A stretch of DNA of 64,000 bases from Gymnopus androsaceus JB14 (Eukaryota; Basidiomycota; Agaricomycetes; Agaricales; Omphalotaceae). Each line of letters opens with the position of its first letter. The first letter of the stretch is position 1. The stretch lies in contig ML769407.1 of assembly GCA_009733575.1 (NCBI GenBank), positions 186,001 through 250,000 of the forward strand, given 5' to 3'. The position numbers were made by a program, and so were the translations under genes. The notes beneath the pieces are model-generated. The model was given only the letters and a program-made list of their open reading frames with translations, was not told where the DNA came from and made no database searches. Of the stretch, positions 35,124 through 46,064 are shown piece by piece.

Positions 35124-36572
35124 ATGGCCCTCACTGAAGCAGAAGTCGACGCTGTTCGCCTAGCTTTGGCGGAGACGACCGATTTTCGCATATTTCCTCT
35201 CCTTGTGGAGACCATTCTCTGGGGTATGCTTTCCCTACTTGTATCCTCACTTGTGGCTAACATCTACGACCTTTAAAGCCATTTTTACTGTGCTCATTTC
35301 CATGGCATCTTATACCCTTCTGTAGGAGTTTACCTCTTCTTCATTCTCAAAGATTGACAAGCTTTGAATTTGAACAGATCCCGACGCCAACCGCGTTCGA
35401 AGATAATGCTAGCCCTCATACTTGTAATGTATGGATTTGCGACTTTGGATTGGGCTATCGACGTTCGCCGCGTTTGGACTGATCTGAAGATCTCCATCCC
35501 CGCCGAGCTCTCCTCTCCTCTGCATAATGAGTCCGTGCTCAACACTGAGAACACAGTGTTGCATATCATTCAGTCAACAACTAATAACATCTCCGTCAGT
35601 CATCCTTGCTTACACCGTGGCGCCCTTCAGGTTTCAACTTTTCTGTTAGGTTGCAATTGGCGGTATCATAATCTGCTGGAGAGTGTGCGTGGTTTACGTA
35701 TGGAAAAAACGCGTCATTGCTATCGCCATTTTCTTATGGTTAGCTACGGCTAGTAAGTGGACAAGATACCTGCCTGTAATATCCTTAATATCCCTCAGTC
35801 ACCGCGTTCACGTGTAATCTGACGCAAATCGCTGTTGCGCTCCCGAACGCGATACATCTGCGCCCGTTAGCCTCCTCCCAGCTGGCCATCGGTTCAATCG
35901 CACTTGCTTTCTCTTCTATCATGAACATCTGGGCTACAGGCATGATAGCCGTTCGAGCGTGGTCCGTCTGATCCCTTATCATTGCCAAGCACGTCGCCTA
36001 AACTCTCCTGCAGGCAATCTAGACGCGAAATTCGACGCCATTTCGCAAATAGTGATCCTAAATCCTTCACAGAAAGTGTGCTGACACTGTTCGTGGAGAC
36101 TGGTGCTGTCTATACAGCTCTATGGGTATGTTCTCAAGAGATTCTAGATGGAATACCAACTCAATTTTAACTAGATATTGAAGAATGTAATGATCATTCC
36201 TCAAGTCACAACCACGCCGTATATGAACTATGCAGACGTTGTCATGGACATAGCTGTACATTTCTTGCCTTCTACTGGCCGATATTTACTCATCGTACTT
36301 TATAGGTCGGATTGTATCCAACGCTCATCCTCATAGTAGTTGCTCTTCAGCGGTCTCATCTCGAGCATCAATTCAGTTACTGTGATGGCAAAGTGGAAAC
36401 TCTGCATTTTGCTCCTACTACTTCGTCAAAGCTGGATTTGCACTCTGTCGACACTGTCGGTGGAGAAGCAAACGTGCTGGTCTCCGTTCAACTTGGTCAA
36501 TGCACCGACACACCGTCTGAATCCAACTCTTCCTTCAAGACGGTTGACAAACACACGCGGACATCAGTTTAA
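35124..36572 (+). CDS. Seven-helix membrane protein, Agaricomycete-expanded family (second member)
   Basis: Start MALTEAEVDAVRLALAETTD. Exons then give LVETILWGVYLFFI, MLALILVMYGFATLDWAIDV, a loop with an LSSPLHNESVLNTENTVL stretch, AIGGIIICWRVCVVYVWKK, VIAIAIFLWLATA, LAIGSIALAFSSIMNIWATG followed by MIAVRAW, FTESVLTLFVETGAVYTALW and LYPTLILIVVAL. WRxxVVY, NIWATGMIAVRAW and LFVETGAVYxALW correspond one by one to motifs of the protein at 12645-14007, so they are paralogous families. Introns are short GT-AG. C-terminal tail is hydrophilic and Ser/Thr-rich. Function unknown. It lies between the two synthetase-like genes. Confidence 0.75.
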
Positions 36573-37126
36573 AGTGGTGCAGCTGAGGCCAGGGTAAGAA
36601 AAGGTGGTCCTACTTAATTTGTCTATAATTCCTTCTCTTTCTGGGGAAGGCGATATTTCACTCCTTTCGAGAATATGGAATATTTATGCGACAGAATATA
36701 CAGATGTGGAGAAATCTCAAGCGTCAATTTTTGTTTTTTGTTTTTGTTTTTGACATTTGTGGAGCATTAAGGGCTTCAAGACGACATAGTCGCTCTCCTT
36801 TGCCTGTTAGTAAGGACAAGGGGTTAAACCTGGTCCGAGATGACTCTTGAGTTGCAGTGCGCCAGTACCGCCGCTACTTGCTTCACCGTACCTATTAGTC
36901 TTAACTTGTTAGATCATGATAGCATATCATTTGTATTGAAAGGGTATAAACATGGCAAAGCAAGATATAGTAAAAAAGTAAATCAGATAAAGGATACAGC
37001 GTTATCCGGAGGGGGGAAAGCTATACAGTGATATCTTCCAATATTCGAATTCCTACAAAATCAAAAAATTTTGGTGCAGCAGTGTATAGCTTTGCAAGAG
37101 GCATTCAAGCTCACCATGATCAATGA
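36573..37126. other. Intergenic, 3' flanks of convergent genes
   Basis: Lies between convergent genes. Contains a TTTTTG-type low-complexity run near 36727-36752 and the CCAGTACCGCCGCTAC repeat at 36862-36877. Nothing else seen. Confidence 0.4.
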
Positions 37127-38149
37127 TCATGATCCATAGCCAAACTTTTGGACATCGCCAGCAACATCTTTGACCGCAGTGACGGCATCCTCACTCCAGG
37201 CCGTCATCTGAAGCCAGCCATGAGTCATGGCATCGTAATGGTGCCAAACGACCTCGTTATTGGCCTTCTGGAGCTTCGAAGCGTATTCGACGCCGACGTC
37301 CCTCAGGGGATCAAAACCGGAAGTGTAGATTGCGGCAGGGGGTTGGTTTTGGAGTTCGTCGATGCTCTGCATACCCGGAGAGACGTAGCGGTTCGAGGGC
37401 GGGATGCCCCGCGGTAGGTAGTTGTCTGCAAACCTGAAGATGCCGTTACACTCGAGGTAATACCCGCTGTTGTTCTCAACGGCGGCGAGCGTGTCAAAGG
37501 GTATCCGGGCTTCCGGGTAGAGCAAAATCTGCGCGGCCAGCGGCTTCTGCTCGTTATCCTGGCGGCGGAGGCTGACGGCTGCGGTCATGTTGCCGCCTGC
37601 ACTGTCGCCTCCACCTAGGACGCGGTCAGGGTGCACGCCTCTTGCCTTGCCGCCTTTGCCTTGGGCCCAGTCGATCACGAAACTGTATTCATCGAGTTGG
37701 GTAGGAAAGCGATATTCTGGAGCTAGGCGGTAGTCAACTGCCCAGACTTGAACACCACTTTCTTCAGCCAACAAACGGAGTCCATTTTCGAACTCATCAA
37801 CTGACCCGATGGTGTATCCACCGCCGTGGAAGTAAATAAGGCACGCCGCAGAGCCATCCTTGCGCTTATCCTCTCCAGACTTGGGATATAGGATGCGGAC
37901 GGGGATGGTTCCGTGGGGTCCGCGAAACCCAGCGCACTCGACTTCACCAATCGGGTGGACCTTATCCTTGGGAATGTTATGCATGCCAAAGACCTTGAGA
38001 TGATGAGCACGCTCGCCGTGGAAGTCTTGCTCGCCACCGAGGTGTAGGTCTGGGTTGGCCTTGAGAAAAGCATCAATCGAGCCCTTGAGCTGGGAACGGC
38101 TGCCCGTCGAAGGGATCTCTTGAGTAGTCATGATAATTGGTTTGAACAA
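37127..38149 (-). CDS. Alpha/beta hydrolase, HSL (lipase/esterase) family
   Basis: Single uninterrupted frame of 340 residues (a second Met, MTTQEIPS, at residue 7 is also a possible start). Features of the hormone-sensitive-lipase family: oxyanion motif HGGG at residues 108-111 (LIYFHGGGYTIG), DYRLAPEYRFP at about 139-149, nucleophile Ser183 in GDSAGG, Asp280 in GFDPLRDVG and His310 in MTHGWLQ, completing the triad. No signal peptide or transmembrane segment, so probably intracellular, hydrolysing short esters or acyl compounds. It has no intron, unlike nearly every neighbour, and appears richer in G+C than the flanking DNA, both consistent with an acquired or retroposed origin but not proof. 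It is divergent from the second synthetase gene. Confidence 0.9.
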   Translation of the reverse strand: MFKPIIMTTQEIPSTGSRSQLKGSIDAFLKANPDLHLGGEQDFHGERAHHLKVFGMHNIPKDKVHPIGEVECAGFRGPHGTIPVRILYPKSGEDKRKDGSAACLIYFHGGGYTIGSVDEFENGLRLLAEESGVQVWAVDYRLAPEYRFPTQLDEYSFVIDWAQGKGGKARGVHPDRVLGGGDSAGGNMTAAVSLRRQDNEQKPLAAQILLYPEARIPFDTLAAVENNSGYYLECNGIFRFADNYLPRGIPPSNRYVSPGMQSIDELQNQPPAAIYTSGFDPLRDVGVEYASKLQKANNEVVWHHYDAMTHGWLQMTAWSEDAVTAVKDVAGDVQKFGYGS

Positions 38150-38255
38150 GCAGATGAAATACTTATATGAGGATGATTGTGAATGGATACGTCACAGAAT
38201 CGTAACCAACCGTTAACTATAACAGTCTCGAGAATGCTCAAAGAATGCTAGGCCC

Positions 38256-38319
38256 GATTCCACCCTGTCCGATATGAGCGAAGCGTTGTTGTCTATGTCG
38301 CTCATAGACAGGTGGAATC
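38256..38319. repeat. Hairpin-forming inverted repeat between divergent genes
   Basis: GATTCCACC..TGTC..ATATGAGCGA is followed, after about 16 bases, by its near complement TCGCTCATAGACAGGTGGAATC. About 20 of 22 bases pair. Lies in the shared upstream region of the hydrolase and synthetase copy 2; could be a tiny MITE or a regulatory palindrome. Confidence 0.6.
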
Positions 38320-38567
38320 AAGCCTGCGGTAATGCATCATTGCATGTCATGGTTTCCAGTTTCTAGTCGACTCCAAAGTTTTCAGTAAAGTAGTTTCGAC
38401 TCGGAGATGGGGGGCTTTAGCACGAGCGCTCGGTCCGTGCGCCGCCGGGTTTACGGAATGGCGCGTACTCTCTACTTACCAGCTGACCATAATTCTCATA
38501 AATTCATTTCGCTTTCTCATCGAATAGATGCCTCCCGAATCCACGTTTTCACACTTGAACACTCAAG

Positions 38568-41361
38568 ATGAATATCTTCGAGACGACAGAGACTCTACCT
38601 ACCGTCCCTCATAATCTCTCAATTCCTCAGTTCTTTTTAGATTATCAAGGCAACGAACGACTGGTAAATAATGGACAGCCTGTATCTGGCTTGGAACCGG
38701 GAAATCCATGGCTAATAGAGGATAAAACTGGTCGACAATTTGGCTTAGATGAGGTGCGAGGCAATTCGGTTCTCAACTTTCAATCAAACTGTCTAATCTT
38801 CTTAAGTACATAGATACGATCTCGCAGTTCTGGGCTTGCAAATGCTATGAGCACAAGGTATAAAATCGGTCAGGATGACGTCGGTATGCGGGCTGAGCTC
38901 TCCTATCCTTCAAATGTCAACTAAGAACTTCCAGTGCTTTTATTCAGTCGCAACCATGTCGGTATGTACTTTTACGTGTTTCCGAGCTAGTATCCTGAAG
39001 AGAATGCATGCAGATTACCCAATTGCCATCTGGGCAGTTCACAGACTAGGAGGAATTGTCTCGTACGTGCATGCGCTTCGACTGCATATGCATCTCACTC
39101 GTGTTCCAGAGGCGCCAATCCGGACTTCGTCAGTGACGAATTACTCTACCAAATCCAAATCAGCAATGCAAAGCTCATTTTGGTGCATCCTGACGCATTA
39201 GAAACCGCGGTTTCAGCTGCACGCTCCGCCGGAGTTGCCCTAGACCACATTGTAGTCTTTAACATTGACTCGAGGAGTACTCCCGAGGGTTTTCAGTCTG
39301 TTTCGGACTTGGTCCGTGAAGGGCTTGATCAAGCAATTAATTTCGTAGAACCAAAGATAGATTCCAGGAAGAAGCTCGCTTTCTTGAGCTTTTCATCTGG
39401 TATGCTTTGAATGTCTTCTATTTGTGCAAGTCTTGATGCTTCTTAGGAACAACTGGTAAACCGAAGGTCAAGGCTCGACAGTCAAATGCCCATTTAGTAC
39501 CCCGCTTATTCTCTCCCCTCTGTAGGCAGTCGCCATCCCACATTTTTCTGTAATCATCAATGTTATTCAGATGGCAATACATAAGAAAGTTTTCCAAGAG
39601 TACGCACCTTGGCATCAACGTCGCTTCCGGCCTGGCGACGTCGCGATTGCAGTCCTACCGTTTTACCGTAAGCTTCTTTTCTGTTAATTTGGTACAATGT
39701 ATTCATTCCTCATCTAGATATTTATGGGCTTGTTCTGAATGTATGTTCTTAATGCTTGAACCGTCGTTAGTTCAATAATGCCTTTGTGTGTTAGCTTCAT
39801 TTCATTCTTTATAGCAGAGTAAGTGGAATAAGTACACCATAAAAGACACTATGCTGACCAACGCTACATTAGATGTCGCTAGTCGTCGTTGAGAAATTCA
39901 ACTTTATCGACATGCTCAAGAGCATTGGCCGGTATCGCATCTCACACCTAATGTTAGCTCGCATTGTCTCTACAATGATGATGCCTAAACTATCTCCTTT
40001 TTTGCAGGCTTGTCCCTCCGCATATCGTGCTGTTTTGCAAGGTGTGCTTTCCATTTCACTTGCTCGCACGTTGACTAAATCCCGTTGGCAGCAATCTGAA
40101 ATCCTCAAAAATTACACCCTTTCCAGTGTTCGGTCCATCATGGTTGGCGCCGCCCCCCTCTCCAACGAAGTAAACGAACAAATCTTCCGTGTCTTTCCGG
40201 AAGCTCATATTGGACAAGCCTATGGTGCGTTGATATCTCGTTCGCTTCCTTCTGCGAAGCTGAAAAATATCGGTACTTAGGGATGACTGAAACCTGTACG
40301 TCTGTAAGTGCTTGGCCTATTACTAAGAAGACTGGGACGGCGGGGAGTGAGTACCTTATGTCCGATATCCGATTCAATGAGACTCATGAACGTTGCAGGT
40401 GCTGGCTTACTGGAGCCGGGGGTTCGTGGTTCGTAGACTCTCAATGGATAGAGACTGTTTTTTATTTAAATTCTTTAGTTCGAATCTTCAAGGAAGATGG
40501 ATCTTTTGGGACCTACAACGAGCCCGGCGAACTTTGGGTCTGGAGCCCCTCCAACGCACTGGGCTATTATAACAACGAAAAAGCGTATGTGCCAAGGGAT
40601 GATATAATCTCTGACCTTTTCTTACTGGAATATAGAACGAAAGAAACCTTTGCAGACGGGTGCGTCGCTTTTGTTCTCCTTTAATATTCACTGGCTGACT
40701 TGTAACCAGATGGGTCCGGACTGGTGATGTGGGAAAGGTAGATCGGAATTTGGAGCTATGGATACTGGACCGAATGAAAGTGCGTCGTCCTATTTTAGTT
40801 AACTGCTACCAATTCTGAAATGCAGTGTAGGAAATCATGAAAGTGAGGGGTTTCCAGGTTGCACCAGCGGAACTAGAAGGCTGTATTTTAGATCATCCCG
40901 ATGTGAATGGTATGATTCAATTTCCTTCTAACTTAAACCAGAAACTCAGGCCTCCTCAATTCATATAGATACATGTGTTGTTGGTGTCCCGGACGATTAC
41001 AGTTTAGTTCAATCGCTTTTCACCTCGCTTTGTCTGACAATATTTCGCTCAGGTGGAGAGGTTCCCTTGGCATTTGTAGTACTCAACAGTGACGCGGCCA
41101 AGCGCGCTGAGAGGGATATTAATGAAGGCGCAAAGATCAAGGCTTCAATACAAAAGGTGAGAAGCGGTGAAATATTATTGGGACAAGACAAGTCCTGAAA
41201 TTTTCGAGTAGCACGTTTCCGATAACAAGGTTTACTACAAGCGATTATCGGGAGGGATAGAGTTTGTACCGTCTATCCCCAAGAATCCCAGTGGAAAGCT
41301 GTTGCGTCGCGTCCTACGGGAGAAGGCCAGAGAGTTGAAGATGCCGAGAGCCAAATTATAA
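38568..41361 (+). CDS. AMP-forming acyl-CoA synthetase / 4-coumarate-CoA ligase-like, PTS1 (copy 2)
   Basis: Paralogue of the 31443-34198 gene. Start MNIFETTETLPTVPHNLSIP. Exons give LEPGNPWLIEDKTGRQFGLDE, YPIAIWAVHRLGGIVS, LSFSSGTTGKPK then AVAIPH (A3 loop), LVPPHIVLFCK, IMVGAAPLSNEV, HIGQAYG..MTETCTS, GELWVWSPSNALGYY, WVRTGDVGKVDRNLELWILD then RMKEIMKVRGFQVAPAELEG, and KNPSGKLLRR with the C-terminal catalytic Lys. It ends RAKL, a peroxisomal targeting signal. About a dozen short introns; joins I checked are GT-AG and in frame. The two copies share gene structure but differ widely in sequence, so the duplication is old. Substrate unknown. Confidence 0.88.
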
Positions 41362-41428
41362 AGCTGGATTGGAGTGAACTGGTTTATTATCGTAGCATGC
41401 CGTATTTCTTGTATATTTTTACTCATTA

Positions 41429-41589
41429 GAGCGTATTAGCCGCATGTCTCAAAAATTTTCGTCCCTCAAAAGGAAAACTTTTTGATAAAAAATCAACCAC
41501 TGGATGAGAGCGTGGAGTGTCTTCCCAGCAAGCAAACGTAGGGCTTAGTGTCTTAACCAAAAACATTTTGAGACACGGCTAATACGCTC
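41429..41589. mobile_element. TA-flanked MITE, 161 bases
   Basis: Inverted ends GAGCGTATTAGCCG(CA)TGTCTCAAAA at the left and their complement at the right (one 2-base gap), each bordered by TA (41427-41428 and 41590-41591). Size, inverted ends and TA duplication fit a Tc1/mariner-type MITE. It lies between the synthetase 3' end and the DUF427 promoter. Confidence 0.75.
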
Positions 41590-41735
41590 TAACCATTAAA
41601 AGCAACGAAATGAGTAATTTTGCCGGTCAAAGCTGTGCTTCTCTGATGTGCTTATAAATGAGGACCGCGGCCGGGAGAAGTAGATAAAAGGACTGAATCC
41701 ACGTGAAGGCCTTTTGAACCACTACTTACACAAAT

Positions 41736-42251
41736 ATGAAAGCCATTCTCAACGGAGTCGTTCTTGCAGAATCCAACGATACCAAAGTTGTCGAGGGCAA
41801 TCACTATTTCCCGCCTGAATCCGTCAAGAAGGAATACTTCACCGATTCTAACACTAGGTGAGTCTATAGCACGTAGTTTGTCAACATGATGACCTATCTT
41901 ATCACCTATAGCTATGTGTGTCCTTGGAAAGGGTTGGCCGATGCACTTTCAAAACTTGATGATAATGGATCTAACGCATTGGAAACAGTGACTGCTCCTT
42001 CTATGACGCGACAATCGACGGAAAGACCGTGTCAGACGTAGCTTGGTAAGCCCATTTATCATATTTTCACTGGACGTCTCTGAGAAAGCTTTTTGTTCAA
42101 GGTACTATCCAACGACCATAACTGACAGAGCTAAACCCATCGAGAATTACGTTGCCTTCTACAAGGTGCATCCCGTCTCCCGTCATCCGAGTCTCCAGAG
42201 ATGATGCTGAAACAATGATTATTTCTCTAGAACAAGGTCGAATTTGAATAG
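41736..42251 (+). CDS. DUF427 domain protein (copy 1)
   Basis: Small protein of about 90 residues: MKAILNGVVLAESNDTKVVE, HYFPPESVKKEYFTDS, CPWKG, CSFYDATIDGKTVSDVAW, YYPTTITDRAKPIENYVAFY and NKVEFE. CPWKG, SYYD-like and YYP...YVAFY are the hallmarks of DUF427 (PF04248), a small beta-rich domain of unclear function found in bacteria and fungi. Five exons join at GT-AG sites; the intron after CPWKG starts GTTGGCC and ends GAAACAG. TATAAA at about 41652 lies 85 bases upstream of the start. Near copy of 49076-49571. The convergent neighbour is a Kre9-like gene, and the pair was duplicated together. Confidence 0.85.
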
Positions 42252-42453
42252 GCTGGAACGAACGCGAAATACCAAGAAATTATACATATATTGCTGTACA
42301 TTATTCCGATACAAAAACAACATTACAGAAATGTCCATCGTTTAGCGGCGAGGAAGGATCGTTCAACACAAGTCGCATATTTGAGGTCAAGGTTTATCGA
42401 AGCGATGAATATGCAAAGTCTCCATTTCACAAGCCCGAGCGTACTGTAACGGT

Positions 42454-43036
42454 CTACTCGGGGACTCCATTAATGGTAAACTCGGCACTAAAGTCACCCG
42501 AATCTCCAAAAACTGCGAAGAAGCAGGGAAATACTCGTTAAGTATTCAAGGCAGACATGTTTGCAACAAGTTTATACTCACAGACTAGCTGAAAATCGTC
42601 ACCACTGATAACCCATGGCACCGTTACGGGGTAAGTACCAAGGAGAACGTCAAAGCTGTCGGCGAGAATCACTATTGAGAGTTATGAGGTATATCGCAAG
42701 ACTGAAGGAAGGAGCACATACAGGGTGTGGTAAGACCACCTGCACGAAGCTGGATTCTTCCACCGAACCTGTTTGTGATATTTACAGGAGCTCCAGAGAT
42801 GTCCCTACAGCGCGTCGAGTCAGGACCCACTAGCAGGAAATGCTGATTCACAGATAAAACGCACCAAGTAACATTATGCACCTCTCCTTGTTCCACACAG
42901 TAGTGTTTGTGGGATAGGTGATTGGCGGAGTGAACACATCGCGTTTCTGAATCGGAGAAACGGGGGAAGCGTGAACCGAGCTCGAGAGAATCGTAACGAA
43001 GAGCAACGTGAATAAGTTCATGGCGGATTTCCTCAT
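42454..43036 (-). CDS. Kre9/Knh1-like small secreted protein (copy 1)
   Basis: Start MRKSAMNLFTLLFVTILSSS (43036), signal peptide ending near HAS, then a Kex2-type KR before DVFTPPITYPTNTTVWNKGE. Exon 2 gives DISGAPVNITNRFGGRIQLR and AGGLTTP, exon 3 VILADSFDVLLGTYPVTVPW followed by VISGDDFQLV, exon 4 FGDSGDFSAEFTINGVPE. This is the ITYPNxxTVWxxGExHxVTW...FGDSGxFS pattern of the Kre9/Knh1 (PF10342) family of fungal cell-wall or surface proteins. No GPI signal, so probably secreted. Frame and splice sites intact. Nearly identical to 49785-50368, introns included. Confidence 0.85.
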
Positions 43037-44326
43037 GATTATTATATAAAGAGAATAAACAAAGCAGAGAGGTTATCGGTGAATGACGAGGCGCACTGAG
43101 GACAAACTGGTATGGCAAGGCCTTTATAAAGAATCCGGATGCGTAAACGTCGCGTATCGGTCGCTCAAGGCCATGACACTGTACTTACATAGCACAGGGA
43201 CATCGGAGAAAGGCCAGCGAATACTGATAGATTCTTGTTTCTTCCGAATTTCTTCAGACTTGGCTTCCAATTATCAATATGCGTTAGCTTTGAACTAGTC
43301 CATTTAGCGGACCCAGACCCTGATGTACTTACAGTAGTCAATGCGATGAACAGCTCCGATTGAATCCAGCTCTGACTCATCATTCGCCGTATGACAGTGG
43401 ATGTGCTCGTTAGACTCCTGAGCGAAAGTTAAAGTGAAAGGTCGGAAGGAGCCAGTGCAATGTATCAAAGAGTTGCGTCCACTGGAGATTCAGTGGATCT
43501 CACGGCCTCGATCATGATGTCGAAGATGAAAGGCCCCAAGACATGACCGCTTTCCGGTAACGTATGGTTCCTCCATATATCTTTCACAGAGATGCTGACC
43601 GACTGGGAGGGCGGATCCTGCTACAATGCTATCGCATGTGACATGTAAAGTTCATGCACCGACGTCCGAGAAAAAAAACCAATCCTAGGCCGATCATCGA
43701 TGTACATAGAAAACTTCCAAGTACTTAAATCAAACAAGATGAAAGAAGTACTGGAGGAATGCAGTCGAAGGGAAAAGGGAGGATGGAAAGTTCAAGGAAA
43801 AGACAGAGAAGCAGTATATAATCTGCCTGTATTGTATGATGTACCTTACCTGTTTATCCCTCCTCTCTACTGTGAGAGCAATTGTAAATAATTTGTAATG
43901 CAGCTGTCTTCAATTCCTTGGGCTCCTAACATTCACTCCAAGAGCCACTACTTATACAGTGCATGAGATGTTGTAATAATCTTTGAAGAGGTCACTGGCA
44001 TGCTTGAGTTTCAACAAGAAGATGTATTCTGAGTTGTCCTGCTACATAGCGGCAGGAAGCAAGGACAATTGGATGCGGATGTATCTGACAACACAGTCTA
44101 AATACTACAAAGATAGAGGCAGTATCTATGGTGAGCTCCCGAGCATGATAAGCGAAACATGAAATCCAATATGCGACTAGTAAGTCTAAAAGCTAATTGC
44201 ATTCCAGATGCATTAAACATTCTTCCACAAGTCAGCTTGACTTTCAATCATATCAATCTTGTCTTCACCGTCTCCAAAAACCTAATGCTTTTACCTTAGG
44301 CTCTACAAGTCCATTGCGACTAGGAT
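43037..44326. other. Intergenic 1.3 kb, partly duplicated
   Basis: The first 600 bases resemble 50369-51000 at clearly lower identity than the gene, marking the right part of the duplicated block. A TATAAA near 43125 (minus strand) could serve the Kre9-like gene. From 43700 on nothing recognised. Confidence 0.5.
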
Positions 44327-46064
44327 TTAGGAGATATGACTTACCACTGGGACTATTATGTTGCCAATTCCAGCATGATTTGAAGTCTCGTGAGTTTGGC
44401 CTATTCTATCCGCAATAACAGCTTCAAATTGAGCTTCTTCCTCTGAAATAGTAGTCAGGGGGGCACCAATATTCCCAAGGATGCGATTAGAGGCGAACTG
44501 AAGTGACCCAAGATTTGAAGAGTCTGAGGGGTCTGTCTCATTAGTGCTTTCACCAAATGACTTCAAGCTGAGATATAGCCGGCTGCTAAGTATGACAGGA
44601 AGTCTACATGAGTGGCAGATCAGTCTAAAATTTGAAGAGCTGGGAAAACTGCCAGGAACTTACAGGTTGAAAATTGGAGTGATGATGCTGGTCAGAGCAA
44701 GAGTTGTTCCTGACTATTGGTGTTTCAAAGTTGAGTTGAAAGACAATTTTGGCAAAGTGTGTATAGATTACCTGGTCTTCCGACTGCAAGGAATATATGC
44801 TGAGCCCTGCGCTGGCTGTACAAGACACAAACGTGAATCTATTGGAAAATCAGCATGGGATCTGTGGATTTTAGGAGGATTTGGGGTGGATAAGCAATGC
44901 CTACAGAAAATAATATGATCCTAAAAGAAGGTTGTAAAGCTCAAACAAGCTTTCGCTTGAAAGTAGTTAGACAACTGACCATCACGCAACACAACTTCAG
45001 TAATGCTCCGTTGCTTCAGAGCATGCATGGACTGGACTTGATGGAACGTTTTTGCCAAAGTCAATCCAAACACAATACCATCAAACGCTAGGACAAGGAA
45101 AGGCATAGCGAGATTTGCTGAATGAAACAACACACAGATTCAAGTCAGTTTTATTTTTTTTCACAAAAAATCAAAAATCAAATGTACCGCTAAAGGCACC
45201 ATTTCATTAGTATTAAGTGGAGAAGGAGAAATTATGGGTCACCGCACTGAGTGTATAAGTTGACATCTTGCACAATCAAAGAACAAACTTTTGCATGGCC
45301 AGTTATCCCCAAATTACTTGGATTATCCGTCAAGGTAAAGGATGACAGCACCAGATTAACAACCTATTTGTCCAAGTCTGGTTAGATCTAATTTCCTGCA
45401 TATTATTAATAATGCGCACCACACTGAGAGAAAATGACAAAAGAATAATCACACTCAGAACAATGAGGATGATCAGGTTCCTGTTGTAAATAGCATATAC
45501 GCGCAGGGCAAACATGCCTATTAGAGGTTCAAGCCATGGCTGAGCACATTTCAATCTAAATATTTACAAGAACTCACATTGGGTAAGAATTGAAGAAGTA
45601 AGTGAGGATGCTATTGCAACAGGGCCAAAATTATGACACCTGCAAAATACATATAATAAGTATCAATGAATTTGCACAGTGGCATAAAATCTACCAGCTT
45701 GCACTTGCCCACTTCCCAGGGAAAAGTCCCATAAGGTTTGCAATGCTGTAAAACAGCATAATGTACTTGTTGGCAAAGTAAAGCAGGCTGACCATTGACC
45801 ATGGCTTTGTCCAGACTAGAATAGTTTCTGTGGGGAATGTGGCTAAGACATCATAAATAACAAGGACTAGAGGTGAGACTTGTATTAGGAATATGTATTT
45901 TACAAGTTGTGGCTGCAGCTTACATGAAGCAGCAAGACTTGAGTATCCTTCAAGTTGGCTGTGTGACGATGGTTTCAGTGTTTTTCTAAAACTCAAACAG
46001 ACAGAATACTTAAGTATACTCACCTGATGTATGCAGAATCTACCAGTTCCTGAAAGGAAGACAT
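44327..46064 (-). CDS. DUF6533 domain membrane protein
   Basis: Start MSSFQELVDSAYIR (46064, donor GTGAGTATAC), then SQLEGYSSLAAS, SPLVLVIYDVLATFPTETIL and VWTKPWSMVSLLYFANKYIM. The IYDxLxTFPxExxLxW...W.....LYFxNKY pattern is DUF6533, found in large numbers in Agaricomycetes. Later exons add a region of TM segments: IGMFALRVYAIYNRNLIIL, LSVIILLSFSLSVV, MPFLVLAFDGIVFGLTLAKT, LALTSIITPIFNL and ILSSRLYLSLKSF, and a hydrophilic C-terminal tail ending VPVVSHIS. ALRVYAIYxRN is a further family hallmark. Function unknown. Exon joins of the first three exons are in frame; the middle part (44600-45000) is less certain. AT-rich like the repeats around it. Confidence 0.75.
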
